Assembly: GCF_021088345.1 (NCBI RefSeq)
Contig: NZ_CP088156.1
Coordinates: forward strand, 6,997,001 to 7,061,000
DNA length: 64,000 bases
From: Bradyrhizobium ontarionense
GTDB lineage: Bacteria > Pseudomonadota > Alphaproteobacteria > Rhizobiales > Xanthobacteraceae
Reading direction: 5' to 3'
Part shown: piece by piece, positions 36,492-44,217 of the stretch
Layout: the number at the start of each line of letters is the position of its first letter
Numbering within the stretch: position 1 is the first letter of the stretch
Notes under the pieces: model-generated
Seen by the model: only the letters and a program-made list of their open reading frames with translations
Told to the model about the DNA's origin: nothing
Databases searched by the model: none
Program-made: the position numbers and the translations under genes

Positions 36492-37835
36492 TTACGCCAC
36501 GGCCTTGATGACCTTGCCGACCTTCTCGACGATCTCGCCGACCTGGTCCTCGTTGATGATCAGAGGCGGGGTCAGCGCCAGCGTGTCACCGGCGATGCGC
36601 AGCATCAGGTCGTTGTCGTGGAACGCCGCCTCCATTGCGGAGTAGCCGCGCTTGCCGGCCGCGTCCGGCAGCGAGGCAAGGTCGATGCCGGCGGTGAGAC
36701 CGATAGTGCGGATATCCAGCACGTTGGGCAGGCCCTTCAGCGTCATGACGGCGTCTGCGAATTTCGGCTCGATGGCGCGGGCATGTTCGAACAGCTTGTC
36801 ATCGCGATAGATGTCGAGCGTGGCGAGACCTGCGGCGCACGCGATCGGATGCGCCGAGTAGGTGTAGCCATGGGTGAACTCCACCATGTGCTCCGGGCCG
36901 CTCATGAAGGCGTCATGGATGGTGTCGCGCACCAGCACGCCGCCCATCGGCGCGGCGCCGTTGGTGACGCCCTTGGCAAAAGTAAGGAGGTCAGGCGTCA
37001 CGCCGTAGCGCTCGGCGGCGAAGGCGTAGCCGAGGCGGCCGAAGCCGGTGATGACCTCGTCGAAGATCAGGAGGATGCCGTGCTTCTGGGTGATCTCGCG
37101 CAGCCGCTTGAGATAGCCCTTCGGCGCCGGGATCACGCCGGTCGAGCCGGCCATCGGCTCGACGATGACGGCGGCGATGGTGTTGGCACCGTGCAGGTTG
37201 ACGAGATTCTCGAGCTCGTCGGCAAAGTGCGCGCCATACTCCGGCTCGCCCTTGGTGAAGGCCTGCTTTTCGCGGTCATAGGTGGCCGGGATGTGATCGA
37301 CGCCGGTCAGCAGCGTGCCGAACAGCTTGCGGTTGTTGACGATGCCGCCGACCGAGGTGCCGCCGAAGCCGACGCCGTGATAGCCGCGGACGCGGCCGAT
37401 CAGGCGGGTGCGGCTGCCCTGGCCGTTGATCTGGTGATAGGCGAGCGCCATCTTCAGCGCGGTGTCTGCGGCCTCCGAGCCGGAGTTGCAGAAGAACACG
37501 TGATCGAGGCCGGCCGGCGCGAGGTCGGCGATGCGAGTAGCCAGCTCGAACGCCTGGGGAATGCCGAACTGGAACGGCGGCGCGTAGTCGAGCGCTGCGG
37601 CCTGCTTGCCGATCGCCTCGGCGATCTGGGTGCGGCCGTGGCCGGCGTTGCAGCACCACATGCCGGCGGCGGCATCGATGATCTTGCGGCCGTCGACCGT
37701 GATGTAGTGCATGTCCTTGGCACCGGCGAGCAGGCGCGGGTTCTTCTTGAACGCGCGGTTCGCAGTGAACGGCATCCAATGCGCGGCAAGATCATTCGGA
37801 ACGGTAACGGCGGGGCGGGGGCTCTTGTCCAGCAT
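36492..37835 (-). CDS. class III aminotransferase, omega-amino acid--pyruvate type
   Basis: A 447-residue PLP enzyme of the beta-alanine/omega-amino acid:pyruvate transaminase group. Features: N-terminal LAAHWMPFTANRAFKKNPRL, a PLP phosphate site in CNSGSEAADTALKMALAYH, IFDEVITGFGRLG with the cofactor aspartate, and the PLP lysine K288 in LTFAKGVTNGAAPMGG. The arginine in RVRGYHGVGFGG fits this group. It probably moves the amino group of beta-alanine or another omega-amino acid to pyruvate. It seems monocistronic, with its own terminator. Confidence 0.88.
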   Translation of the reverse strand: MLDKSPRPAVTVPNDLAAHWMPFTANRAFKKNPRLLAGAKDMHYITVDGRKIIDAAAGMWCCNAGHGRTQIAEAIGKQAAALDYAPPFQFGIPQAFELATRIADLAPAGLDHVFFCNSGSEAADTALKMALAYHQINGQGSRTRLIGRVRGYHGVGFGGTSVGGIVNNRKLFGTLLTGVDHIPATYDREKQAFTKGEPEYGAHFADELENLVNLHGANTIAAVIVEPMAGSTGVIPAPKGYLKRLREITQKHGILLIFDEVITGFGRLGYAFAAERYGVTPDLLTFAKGVTNGAAPMGGVLVRDTIHDAFMSGPEHMVEFTHGYTYSAHPIACAAGLATLDIYRDDKLFEHARAIEPKFADAVMTLKGLPNVLDIRTIGLTAGIDLASLPDAAGKRGYSAMEAAFHDNDLMLRIAGDTLALTPPLIINEDQVGEIVEKVGKVIKAVA

Positions 37836-38134
37836 GGGGACCTCTTCGGACGTTCAAGGCAGAGTGGGCGACGGCGGCAGCATGATCCGGAAAGATGGCG
37901 AACCGGTTGCCGAGACACAAAACGGATCGTGCTTGATGGGCCTGAATGCGCGCGCCGACGTGGTCAGCCGATGATCCGGGCCAGCGCCAAGCTATCAGTT
38001 TCGCGCGCGGACGGAAATGTCAAAGGTCCGGCGTTCCTGCTGCCCTGGTGAGCGGTTTCTGCACAGCAACAGCAGAAAGTGCCGTTTATTGGAAGTCGCT
38101 GCGTCATTTCGTGCCAGACGCGCGCCGGCCGTCG
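37836..38134. other. intergenic region, nothing recognised
   Basis: About 300 bp between the start of the aminotransferase gene and the end of prmB, both on the minus strand. It should hold the aminotransferase promoter. I see no gene, strong hairpin or repeat. Confidence 0.5.
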
Positions 38135-39100
38135 TCAGACCAGATCCCGCGCCGTGATCCAGAACACCTCGCCCTCGGAGTCCTCGGTATCCAGCCAGAG
38201 CAGCGGCAGGTCGGGGTAGGCGGCCTCGATCTGCGGGCGGTCGCGGCCGACCTCGCAGAGCAGCCCGCCCTCGGCGGTCAAATGGTCGCGGGCCTGGCTG
38301 AGGATGCGGTGGATGATGTCGAGCCCGTCGGAGCCGCCGTCGAAGGCGAGCGCCGGCTCGGCGCGGCATTCCCTCGGCAGTCCGGCCATGCCCTCGGCAT
38401 CGACATAGGGCGGATTGGAGATGATCAGGTCATAGCGTCGCTGGCTGAGCGGCGCGAACAGGTCGCCGCGATGCAGCGAGATCTGCTCCGAGAGGTTGTA
38501 GTCGGCGACGTTCCGCGCGGCGACCGCGAGCGCATCCTTGGAGATGTCGACGGCATCGATCACGGCGTTGGGAAAATGGCGGCTGGCCAGGATGGCGAGG
38601 CAGCCGGAGCCGGTGCAGAGATCGAGCACGCTGTCGACCGCGAGGGGATCGTCGATCAGCGAAGTGCCGTCGCCCTCGGCGCCGCCGAAATGCGTCTCCA
38701 GCAGCTCGCCGATGAACGACCGCGGCACGATGACGCGCTCGTCGACATAGAACGGCAGGCCGCGCATGTAGACCTTGTTGACCAGATAGGCTGCCGGCTT
38801 GCGCGTCGTGATTCGGGCCGTGATCAGGTCGAGGATCGCCTTTCCCTCGGCCGCCGTGACCCGCGCCGTGATGAACGTCTCGAACTGATCGGGGCGCAGA
38901 TGCAGCGCCTCGCCGATCAGGAAGGCCGCCTCGGACACCGGGTCGGTGGTGCCGTGCGCGAACACCAGGTCGGCCTCCTGGAAGCCGCTGACGGCATAGC
39001 GCAGATAGTCGAGCAGGCTCACGAGCTCGCCGGCATTGACCTTCGGCAGCTTGGGGGCCGGCGCCTTGCGCGGCGCTGCGGTCTTGACCTTCTTCGCCAT
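38135..39100 (-). CDS. prmB: 50S ribosomal protein L3 N5-glutamine methyltransferase
   Basis: PrmB, 321 residues, methylates a glutamine of ribosomal protein L3 using SAM. The N-terminal helical domain (ELVSLLDYLRYAVSGFQEA) is typical of PrmB. Motif I is VLDLCTGSGCLAILA, and the catalytic NPPY is in DLIISNPPYVDAEGM. The PRSFIGELLE segment separates PrmB from PrmC. The ATG at 39100 overlaps the moaE stop (TGATG); a GTG at 39103 is also possible. It is the last gene of the pgsA-moaD-moaE-prmB cluster. Confidence 0.92.
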   Translation of the reverse strand: MAKKVKTAAPRKAPAPKLPKVNAGELVSLLDYLRYAVSGFQEADLVFAHGTTDPVSEAAFLIGEALHLRPDQFETFITARVTAAEGKAILDLITARITTRKPAAYLVNKVYMRGLPFYVDERVIVPRSFIGELLETHFGGAEGDGTSLIDDPLAVDSVLDLCTGSGCLAILASRHFPNAVIDAVDISKDALAVAARNVADYNLSEQISLHRGDLFAPLSQRRYDLIISNPPYVDAEGMAGLPRECRAEPALAFDGGSDGLDIIHRILSQARDHLTAEGGLLCEVGRDRPQIEAAYPDLPLLWLDTEDSEGEVFWITARDLV

Positions 39101-39564
39101 CACGATGTCCAGCGCGCCGCGGCGGCGTCATCGTGGCCCTTGGCCTCGACCCAGCTGCCGCCGTCCTCGGTCTCCTCGCGCTTCCAGAACGGGGCGTTGG
39201 TCTTGAGATAATCCATCAGGAACTCCGCGGCCTCGAACGCCGCCTGGCGGTGGCTCGAGGCGGTGACCACCAGCACGATGTTCTCGCCCGGCGTGATGCG
39301 GCCGAAGCGGTGGATTACCGTCAGCCCCTGCAGCGGCCAGCGCGCCATCGCCTCCTCGGCGTGGCGCATGATCTCCGCATCCGCCATGCCGGGATAGTGC
39401 TCGAGCGTCAGTGCCGTGATCGGCCTGTCATGGTCGTTGCCGCGGCACAGGCCGGAAAAGCTGACGACGGCGCCGATGTCGATGCGGCCGCGGGTGAGCG
39501 CTGCGATCTCGCCCGCGGTGTCGAAATCCTCTTGCTGCACCCGGACGGTGACGATCGCGGTCAT
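39100..39564 (-). CDS. moaE: molybdopterin synthase catalytic subunit
   Basis: MoaE, 154 residues, is the large subunit of molybdopterin synthase, which inserts two sulfurs into precursor Z using thiocarboxylated MoaD. Family segments are GAVVSFSGLCRG, LEHYPGMADAEI, HRFGRITPGENIVLV, SSHRQAAFEAAEFLMDYLK and APFWKREE with the catalytic lysines. moaD is 40 bp upstream, and the stop codon overlaps prmB. Other moa genes are not in the window. Confidence 0.95.
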   Translation of the reverse strand: MTAIVTVRVQQEDFDTAGEIAALTRGRIDIGAVVSFSGLCRGNDHDRPITALTLEHYPGMADAEIMRHAEEAMARWPLQGLTVIHRFGRITPGENIVLVVTASSHRQAAFEAAEFLMDYLKTNAPFWKREETEDGGSWVEAKGHDDAAAARWTS

Positions 39565-39603
39565 GGACTGGTCTGCTTCTGCTCGCGTGTTGCTCGCGCC
39601 GGC

Positions 39604-39855
39604 TCAGCCGCCGGTCATCGGCGGGAAGAACGCGATCTCGCGGGCGCCTGAGATCGCGGCGTCGGGCTGGACGTGGGTCTGGTCGATCGCCGCGCGGATC
39701 ACCTTCGGCTTCTCGAACGCATAGGCGTAACCTTCGCCGCGCCCGGCCAGCCAGGCGATCAATTCGCCGACCGTGCGAACGCTGTCCGGCGGCTCGATCT
39801 TCTCCTCGGCCTTGCCGATGCGTTCACGCACCCAGGCGAAATACTTCACCTTCAT
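39604..39855 (-). CDS. moaD: molybdopterin synthase sulfur-carrier subunit
   Basis: MoaD, 83 residues, is the ubiquitin-like sulfur carrier of molybdopterin synthase. It begins MKVKYFAWVRERIGKAEEKI and ends in the required Gly-Gly (AFFPPMTGG), where the thiocarboxylate forms. Its ATG overlaps the pgsA stop (ATGA), so translation is coupled. moaE follows by 40 bp. Confidence 0.94.
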   Translation of the reverse strand: MKVKYFAWVRERIGKAEEKIEPPDSVRTVGELIAWLAGRGEGYAYAFEKPKVIRAAIDQTHVQPDAAISGAREIAFFPPMTGG

Positions 39856-40493
39856 CGCGAGTCTTCCTCGATGAGGTGGTGGATGCCGGCGCGGAAGTAG
39901 TCATAGCCGGTATAGATCGTGAAGATCGCCGAGGCCCACAGCAGCAGCAATCCGATCTGGGTAACGAGCGGGCCAACCTGAGTGGAAACCGCCGACACCA
40001 TGAGGTCGCCGGCTTCACCCGCCAGCAGGAAGCCGATCGCGACCAGCTGCATGGTGGTCTTCCATTTCGCGACCTTTGTCACGGGCACGCTGACGCGCAG
40101 CGCGGCGAGATATTCGCGCAGACCCGAGACCAGGATCTCGCGGCACAGGATCACGATCGCGGCCCATAAGGTCCAGCCATGGATGCTGTTGTCGGCCGCC
40201 AGCATCAAGAGGCACGAGGCGACCAGCAGCTTGTCGGCGATCGGGTCGAGCATGCGGCCGAACGCCGACTGCTGGTTCCAGATGCGGGCGTAATAGCCGT
40301 CGAGGTAGTCGGTGACGCCGGCCGCGATGAACACGGCGACCGCGACCCAGCGCAGCCACAGCGGATAGTCCATGATGGACTGGGCGTAGATGCAGCCGAC
40401 CACGACCGGTATCGCGGCGATGCGCGTATAGGTCAGGATGTTCGGCAGGGACGTCGACGTCTTGCTGGGCACGCGTGTGGTCGCAATGTTCAT
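39852..40493 (-). CDS. pgsA: CDP-diacylglycerol--glycerol-3-phosphate phosphatidyltransferase
   Basis: PgsA, 213 residues, makes phosphatidylglycerophosphate, the committed step to phosphatidylglycerol and cardiolipin, in the inner membrane. The CDP-alcohol phosphotransferase motif is complete: D-Y-L-D-G in TDYLDGYYARI followed by GRMLDPIADKL. About five to six membrane helices are seen. The ATG at 40493 (MNIATTRVPSKTSTSLPNIL) is chosen over longer in-frame readings without family sequence. It leads a coupled cluster with moaD, moaE and prmB, a link between lipid and cofactor genes that has no obvious functional reason. Confidence 0.95.
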   Translation of the reverse strand: MNIATTRVPSKTSTSLPNILTYTRIAAIPVVVGCIYAQSIMDYPLWLRWVAVAVFIAAGVTDYLDGYYARIWNQQSAFGRMLDPIADKLLVASCLLMLAADNSIHGWTLWAAIVILCREILVSGLREYLAALRVSVPVTKVAKWKTTMQLVAIGFLLAGEAGDLMVSAVSTQVGPLVTQIGLLLLWASAIFTIYTGYDYFRAGIHHLIEEDSR

Positions 40494-40753
40494 CCGGTGT
40501 ACCAATACTGCCGCCGTCCGAACGTCAACCTTTGAGCCGACCGCTCCGGCAGGATGACGCAGATATGACGCGAATCGCAACGAAGTCCTGCGGAGATAGG
40601 AACTCTCCCGCCAACGACAAAGAGAGCGATTACGCTTCCTTAAGCAACCCGAGGCGGTCGCGCCAGTCTCCTGATCGGTCCGTGGCGACGCGCTCGGCGG
40701 CCGACCCTATTGCGACGCAATGACAGCGAAGCGAACGTCCGCCCCACATTTCG

Positions 40754-41089
40754 TCAAATCGCCTCAGCCTGGTGAACCGCGCACCAATGGGTCTGACGCT
40801 CCATGAACACGCGGTCGCGCACGTAGCCGAGGGTCTCCTCGTCCAGTGTCTCGACCACCTCGAGGCCGAACGCCTCGGGACCGTGTGCGGTCCAGGCCGC
40901 CTGCAGCCCGCCGCGGCGGTGGCCGCCCTGGCGCAGGGTGAACCAGAGGCGGTTCTGGATGGTGCTCAGGTCCTGCGCGTAGCCGATCCAGCGCTCGCCC
41001 GTGGCGGCGCAGGTCACGGCGAAGATGCCGGCTGCGGTCTTGCGTTCCTTGTAGGCGGCGACAGCCGCCTTGCGCTGGTCGGGGGTCAT
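40754..41089 (-). CDS. GIY-YIG nuclease-family protein
   Basis: A 111-residue small GIY-YIG domain protein. The GIY-like strand is AAGIFAVTCAA and the YIG-like strand is ERWIGYAQDL, so both signature triplets are altered (GIF and WIG). The arginine is probably in QNRLWFTLRQGGH, and FMERQTHWC gives the catalytic glutamate region. It could be a structure-specific nuclease or a DNA-binding relative without cleavage activity. The gene stands alone, with a long perfect palindrome starting 19 bases before its start codon. Confidence 0.75.
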   Translation of the reverse strand: MTPDQRKAAVAAYKERKTAAGIFAVTCAATGERWIGYAQDLSTIQNRLWFTLRQGGHRRGGLQAAWTAHGPEAFGLEVVETLDEETLGYVRDRVFMERQTHWCAVHQAEAI

Positions 41090-41108
41090 CAGACGATCTC
41101 CATATTAA

Positions 41109-41145
41109 TACCCGGATGATATTAGCCGATAATTTCATCCGGGTA
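41109..41145. promoter_or_regulatory. long palindrome upstream of the GIY-YIG gene
   Basis: Eleven-base perfect arms TACCCGGATGA (41109-41119) and TCATCCGGGTA (41135-41145) flank an AT-rich 15-base centre. The position, 19-56 bases before the GIY-YIG start on the minus strand, overlaps where its promoter should be. An operator for an unidentified dimeric regulator is the simplest reading. The GIY-YIG protein binding its own promoter is an alternative. Confidence 0.6.
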
Positions 41146-41181
41146 AATCGTCTTCCTGACCGGTATGGGATCTTGAGCGAG

Positions 41182-42141
41182 TCAAATCCCCATGGTGACC
41201 ACGATCCGCTTGGAACTGTCGTCCCTGCGCCAGGCCTGTTCGATGTCTTGCAGCGGCACGGGATCGACCGCGATCTTGAGCCCCGCAGGGATGGTCGCCT
41301 GCAACAGCTCACCGGTGACCGCGATCAGGCGTTCGAGCGGGATGCTGCCGATGCCGCTGCCTATCAATTCGATGGCCGATGCGCGCAGAACCGCGCTCGG
41401 CAGCGTGATGTCGCCGCCGCTGACGGAACCGACCTGGACGAAACGGATCGGCCTCGCCTCCGCCCCCGCCTTGGCCGCTGCAATCAACAGCCGCTCGGCG
41501 CTATCGCCCCAGAGGTAGTCGAGCACGATGTCGACGCCCTCAGCGAATTGAGGCTTGAAGCGTTCCTCCAGCGCGTCGCCATCGCCCGCCAGGGGTATGA
41601 TGACGTCGGCGCCGAGCGCAGTCAGTGATTGCAGCGTCTCGGCGTTGCGCCCGGTCGCGATCACCTTGGCCGCGCCGAGATATTTGGCGATCTGGATCGC
41701 GAGCCGCCCAGCCGTCCCGGTGGCGCCATTGATCAGCACAGTTTCACCGGCCTGGAGTTTTGCGCGCTCGCGCAGCGCCGCCCAGGACGACAGGCCGGGA
41801 TTGGCGATGGCTGCCGCGGTGACGTCATCGAGGCCGTCGGGCAAAGCGAGGCATCGCTCTCGAGGTACCACCGTCTGTTCGGCCATGCCGCCATGAGGAG
41901 CCCTGGGAAGCACGAAATAGACCCGGCTGCCGTTCTCGCAGCGGCCGACGCCATCGACCCCGGGCACGAAGGGAAATGCGCCGCTGGAGCTGTAATGCGT
42001 GCCGGAGGCGCGGCCCTTGGTGATCTGGCTGATCGCGGCGGCGGTCACGGTGATCAGATGCTCACCGTGAGCAGCGATCGGGTCGGCGAAATCGCCGTAG
42101 ACCGGCGGTTGCCCGGTTTGCTGGACGATAGCGGCTTTCAT
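41182..42141 (-). CDS. zinc-independent quinone oxidoreductase-like dehydrogenase
   Basis: A 319-residue medium-chain dehydrogenase/reductase of the quinone oxidoreductase type. The NAD(P) motif is INGATGTAGRLAIQIAKYLGA, with the downstream TGRNAETLQSL. The N-terminal half has VPGVDGVGRCENG. Zinc-binding cysteines of classical alcohol dehydrogenases are missing. The ATG at 42141 (MKAAIVQQTGQPPVYGDF) is the family start. It is divergent from the MarR gene with a 52 bp gap holding an inverted repeat, so it is the likely regulatory target of that MarR. It may reduce an electrophile or quinone that also serves as inducer. Confidence 0.85.
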   Translation of the reverse strand: MKAAIVQQTGQPPVYGDFADPIAAHGEHLITVTAAAISQITKGRASGTHYSSSGAFPFVPGVDGVGRCENGSRVYFVLPRAPHGGMAEQTVVPRERCLALPDGLDDVTAAAIANPGLSSWAALRERAKLQAGETVLINGATGTAGRLAIQIAKYLGAAKVIATGRNAETLQSLTALGADVIIPLAGDGDALEERFKPQFAEGVDIVLDYLWGDSAERLLIAAAKAGAEARPIRFVQVGSVSGGDITLPSAVLRASAIELIGSGIGSIPLERLIAVTGELLQATIPAGLKIAVDPVPLQDIEQAWRRDDSSKRIVVTMGI

Positions 42142-42156
42142 GGTGGTACTCCTCAC

Positions 42157-42179
42157 TATATGTGTATAATGCACATATA
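42157..42179. promoter_or_regulatory. MarR operator candidate 1
   Basis: TATATGTG and CACATATA are perfect eight-base arms with a seven-base spacer, between the divergent oxidoreductase and MarR genes. This size and symmetry fit a MarR dimer site. A second near-copy lies 50 bases away. Confidence 0.7.
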
Positions 42180-42193
42180 TACGGAGATCGCGA

Positions 42194-42682
42194 ATGCCGG
42201 CAAGAAATAATGTGCAAAATACACATATAAGTGACCAGCTCCGCGTCCTGCACGGGGCGCTGCTCGACATCGTCGCCGTGATGAACCGGCCGCAGCGCGA
42301 CGAGGTGCTGATCAGGGAGGCCGGCATTGCGCTCGATCGCGCGCTGTTTCCGCTGCTGGTGGGAATCGAGCGCTTCGGCCCGATCGGCGTGGTGGAGATG
42401 GCCGACCGAGTCGGCCGCGACTACACCACCGTCAGCCGGCAGGTCGGCAAGCTCGAGAGCCTCGGGCTGGTTGCACGGCAGTCCAGCGCCGCGGACCGGC
42501 GGGTGCGCGAGGCGGTGATCACGCCGAAGGGCAAGGCCATGACCAACCTCGTCGATGCCGCCCGCGAGCGGATCGGCCGCGCCATCTTCGAAACCTGGGA
42601 GGCCCGTGACATCGACGAACTGGTGCGGCTGATGCGGAAGTTCGCCGATGCGGTGAAGGAGGAGCCGCGGGCTGAGGCGTGA
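42194..42682 (+). CDS. MarR-family transcriptional regulator
   Basis: A 162-residue MarR protein. The winged helix covers about residues 50-120: GPIGVVEMADRVGRDYTTVSRQV is the helix-turn-helix, and SSAADRRVREAVITPKGKAM is the wing with the conserved DxR motif. Dimerisation helices are at both ends. GGAG precedes the ATG. It is divergent from the quinone oxidoreductase-like gene and probably represses both genes through the two inverted repeats at 42157-42179 and 42207-42229, one of which lies inside its own first codons. Confidence 0.9.
   Translation: MPARNNVQNTHISDQLRVLHGALLDIVAVMNRPQRDEVLIREAGIALDRALFPLLVGIERFGPIGVVEMADRVGRDYTTVSRQVGKLESLGLVARQSSAADRRVREAVITPKGKAMTNLVDAARERIGRAIFETWEARDIDELVRLMRKFADAVKEEPRAEA
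42207..42229. promoter_or_regulatory. MarR operator candidate 2, inside the marR 5' coding region
   Basis: ATAATGTG and CACATATA with a seven-base spacer, matching candidate 1 in all but one arm base. It covers codons 5-12 of the MarR gene. Binding here would block transcription of the regulator itself. Confidence 0.6.
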
Positions 42683-42804
42683 GCCGGCGACCGGCTCATT
42701 TGCGTTGCTGTGGCAGCTCGCGGTGTGGGTCGATCACGAACCGAAGCGTCATGTGAAATATTTTTATGACATATGTTTGAGATGATTGACGTCTGGCGCT
42801 CTCT

Positions 42805-42828
42805 ACCTGTAAGAAAAGTCTGACAGGT
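42805..42828. promoter_or_regulatory. inverted repeat before the arsR-type gene
   Basis: ACCTGT and ACAGGT arms separated by 12 bases, just before the GTG start; TTGACG lies upstream at 42786-42791. The right arm overlaps the ribosome-binding site AGGTGGAG. It is a plausible operator for autoregulation by the ArsR-type protein. Confidence 0.45.
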
Positions 42829-42840
42829 GGAGTGCGGCGC

Positions 42841-43185
42841 GTGCCGAACACGGGCGATCAACTGCTGGACAGGCTGGCGGCGCTGGCCAACCCGCATCGG
42901 CTGCGGGTGCTGGCGGCGCTTCAGAGCAAGGGGCGGACCTATGTCAGCCAGCTCGCGCGAGAGCTCGGCATCAGCCGGCCCCTGCTGCACCTCCATCTCC
43001 GCAAGCTCGAAGAGGCGGGACTCGTCACTAGCCGGCTGGAGCTCTCCGCCGACGGCAAGGCGCTGAACTACTTCGAGGTCGCTCCGTTCGACATCGTGCT
43101 CACGCCGTCCTCGATCGCCGAGGCGGCGCAGACGCTGACCATCATTCGACCCTCCATGAAACCGGAAGGAGACCCTCATGGCTGA
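42841..43185 (+). CDS. ArsR-type winged-helix transcriptional regulator
   Basis: A 114-residue regulator. NPHRLRVLAALQSKGRTYVS and QLARELGISRPLLHLHLRKL form the helix-turn-helix of the ArsR type, followed by the wing ELSADGKALNYFEV. No cysteine pair for metal sensing is visible, so the signal is unlikely to be arsenic or another thiophilic metal. The GTG at 42841 is chosen because AGGTGGAG lies six to seven bases upstream; a GTG nine bases earlier is too close to that site. It overlaps the next gene by eight bases and leads a four-gene operon of small membrane proteins. Confidence 0.82.
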   Translation: MPNTGDQLLDRLAALANPHRLRVLAALQSKGRTYVSQLARELGISRPLLHLHLRKLEEAGLVTSRLELSADGKALNYFEVAPFDIVLTPSSIAEAAQTLTIIRPSMKPEGDPHG

Positions 43186-43441
43186 CAAGGCCGCCATCTT
43201 CCTGCTGGTGACGATCCTCGTGCTCGTCACCATCATCCTGGTGTTTGCGATGAAGTATTTCGCAGCCGCCCGTCAGGCCGGACTGCAGGTCGCGACCGCG
43301 GAGAGCTATCGCGCCCTGACCGAGAGGGCCGTGCGGGCGCAGGAGACGAGTGCAGAGCTGCTCGCCGCCCTCAAGGGCAGTCTCGGGCAGATCGAGCTGC
43401 GGCTCGCCCAGGTCGAAAAGGTGCTGAAGGAGGTCGAATGA
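43178..43441 (+). CDS. small single-pass membrane protein
   Basis: An 87-residue protein with one strong N-terminal membrane helix (FLLVTILVLVTIILVFAMKY) and a C-terminal helical, coiled-coil-like tail (LKGSLGQIELRLAQVEKVLK). No family is recognised. It overlaps the ArsR-type gene upstream, and its stop overlaps the next start (ATGATGA), so it is translated as part of a coupled operon. Confidence 0.72.
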   Translation: MADKAAIFLLVTILVLVTIILVFAMKYFAAARQAGLQVATAESYRALTERAVRAQETSAELLAALKGSLGQIELRLAQVEKVLKEVE

Positions 43442-43770
43442 TGACCCCTCACCAGCGGGCGGAGGAATTGGCGGAGCTGAGGCGGATGCGCGCCCTCTCG
43501 CTGATCGAAGGCAGCACGTTATTGCTGCTGGTGCTGGTGGCGGTGCCGCTGAAGCACTTTGCCGGCCTGGCCATCGCGACCCGGATCATGGGGCCGATCC
43601 ATGGCCTCGCTTTCCTGGCCTACATCTGGATGCTGATCCAGCTCGCAACCAGTGGCGGCTGGCCGAGGGCGGAGATCATCCGGATGACGGTGGCCGCGCT
43701 CGTGCCGTTCGGTGGCTTCGTCAATGCCCGCGTTCTGGCACGACGCGAGACGCGGCTGGCCGCGCCATGA
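43438..43770 (+). CDS. DUF3817-family membrane protein
   Basis: A 110-residue membrane protein of the DUF3817 type. After a charged N terminus, it has three hydrophobic segments: around LIEGSTLLLLVLVAVPLKHF, IMGPIHGLAFLAYIWMLIQL and IIRMTVAALVPFGGF. The order of a glutamate-containing first helix and the PIHG segment is characteristic of the family, whose function is unknown. It overlaps both neighbours by four bases. Confidence 0.8.
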   Translation: MMTPHQRAEELAELRRMRALSLIEGSTLLLLVLVAVPLKHFAGLAIATRIMGPIHGLAFLAYIWMLIQLATSGGWPRAEIIRMTVAALVPFGGFVNARVLARRETRLAAP

Positions 43771-44186
43771 TCTATGTTTGGCTGAAGGCGCTGCACGTCG
43801 CGGCCGTGCTGTGCTGGAGCGGCGGGATGCTGGCCGCGGCGGTGACCATCGCTGCGCATGCGGCCAGGGCAGACGCGGCAGGGGGCACGGCAATGATCGA
43901 GACCGTCGGCCGCTGGGACCGGCGGGTCACCACGCCGGCCATGCTGATCGTGTGGGGCGCAGGCCTGGCGCTCGCCATGCAGGGCGCATGGTTCGGCTCG
44001 CTTTGGCTGACGGTCAAGCTCGGTATCGTGGTCGGGCTGTCCGCGCTGCACGGCGTGCTGGCGGGGATGCTGCGGCGGCTTGCCCGCTCGGACGCGGCGG
44101 TGCCGCGCTGGTTCTCTCATGTGCCGCCGCTGATCGCAGGCGGCGCCACGGCGATCGCCGTTCTCGTCGTCGTCAAGCCGTTCTGA
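43767..44186 (+). CDS. CopD/HemJ-like four-helix membrane protein
   Basis: A 139-residue integral membrane protein. The first helix, MIYVWLKALHVAAVLCWSGG, carries a histidine where CopD and HemJ-type proteins bind heme or copper. Further helices contain TTPAMLIVWGAGLALAM and LTVKLGIVVGLSALHGVLAG, with another histidine. Tryptophan and histidine placement fits the CopD/HemJ superfamily better than any transporter family. It is the last gene of the arsR-led operon. A role in redox or cofactor handling is inferred. Confidence 0.7.
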   Translation: MIYVWLKALHVAAVLCWSGGMLAAAVTIAAHAARADAAGGTAMIETVGRWDRRVTTPAMLIVWGAGLALAMQGAWFGSLWLTVKLGIVVGLSALHGVLAGMLRRLARSDAAVPRWFSHVPPLIAGGATAIAVLVVVKPF

Positions 44187-44217
44187 GCGGCTGGCGCGGA
44201 CGGAGGAGGGCACTCTG

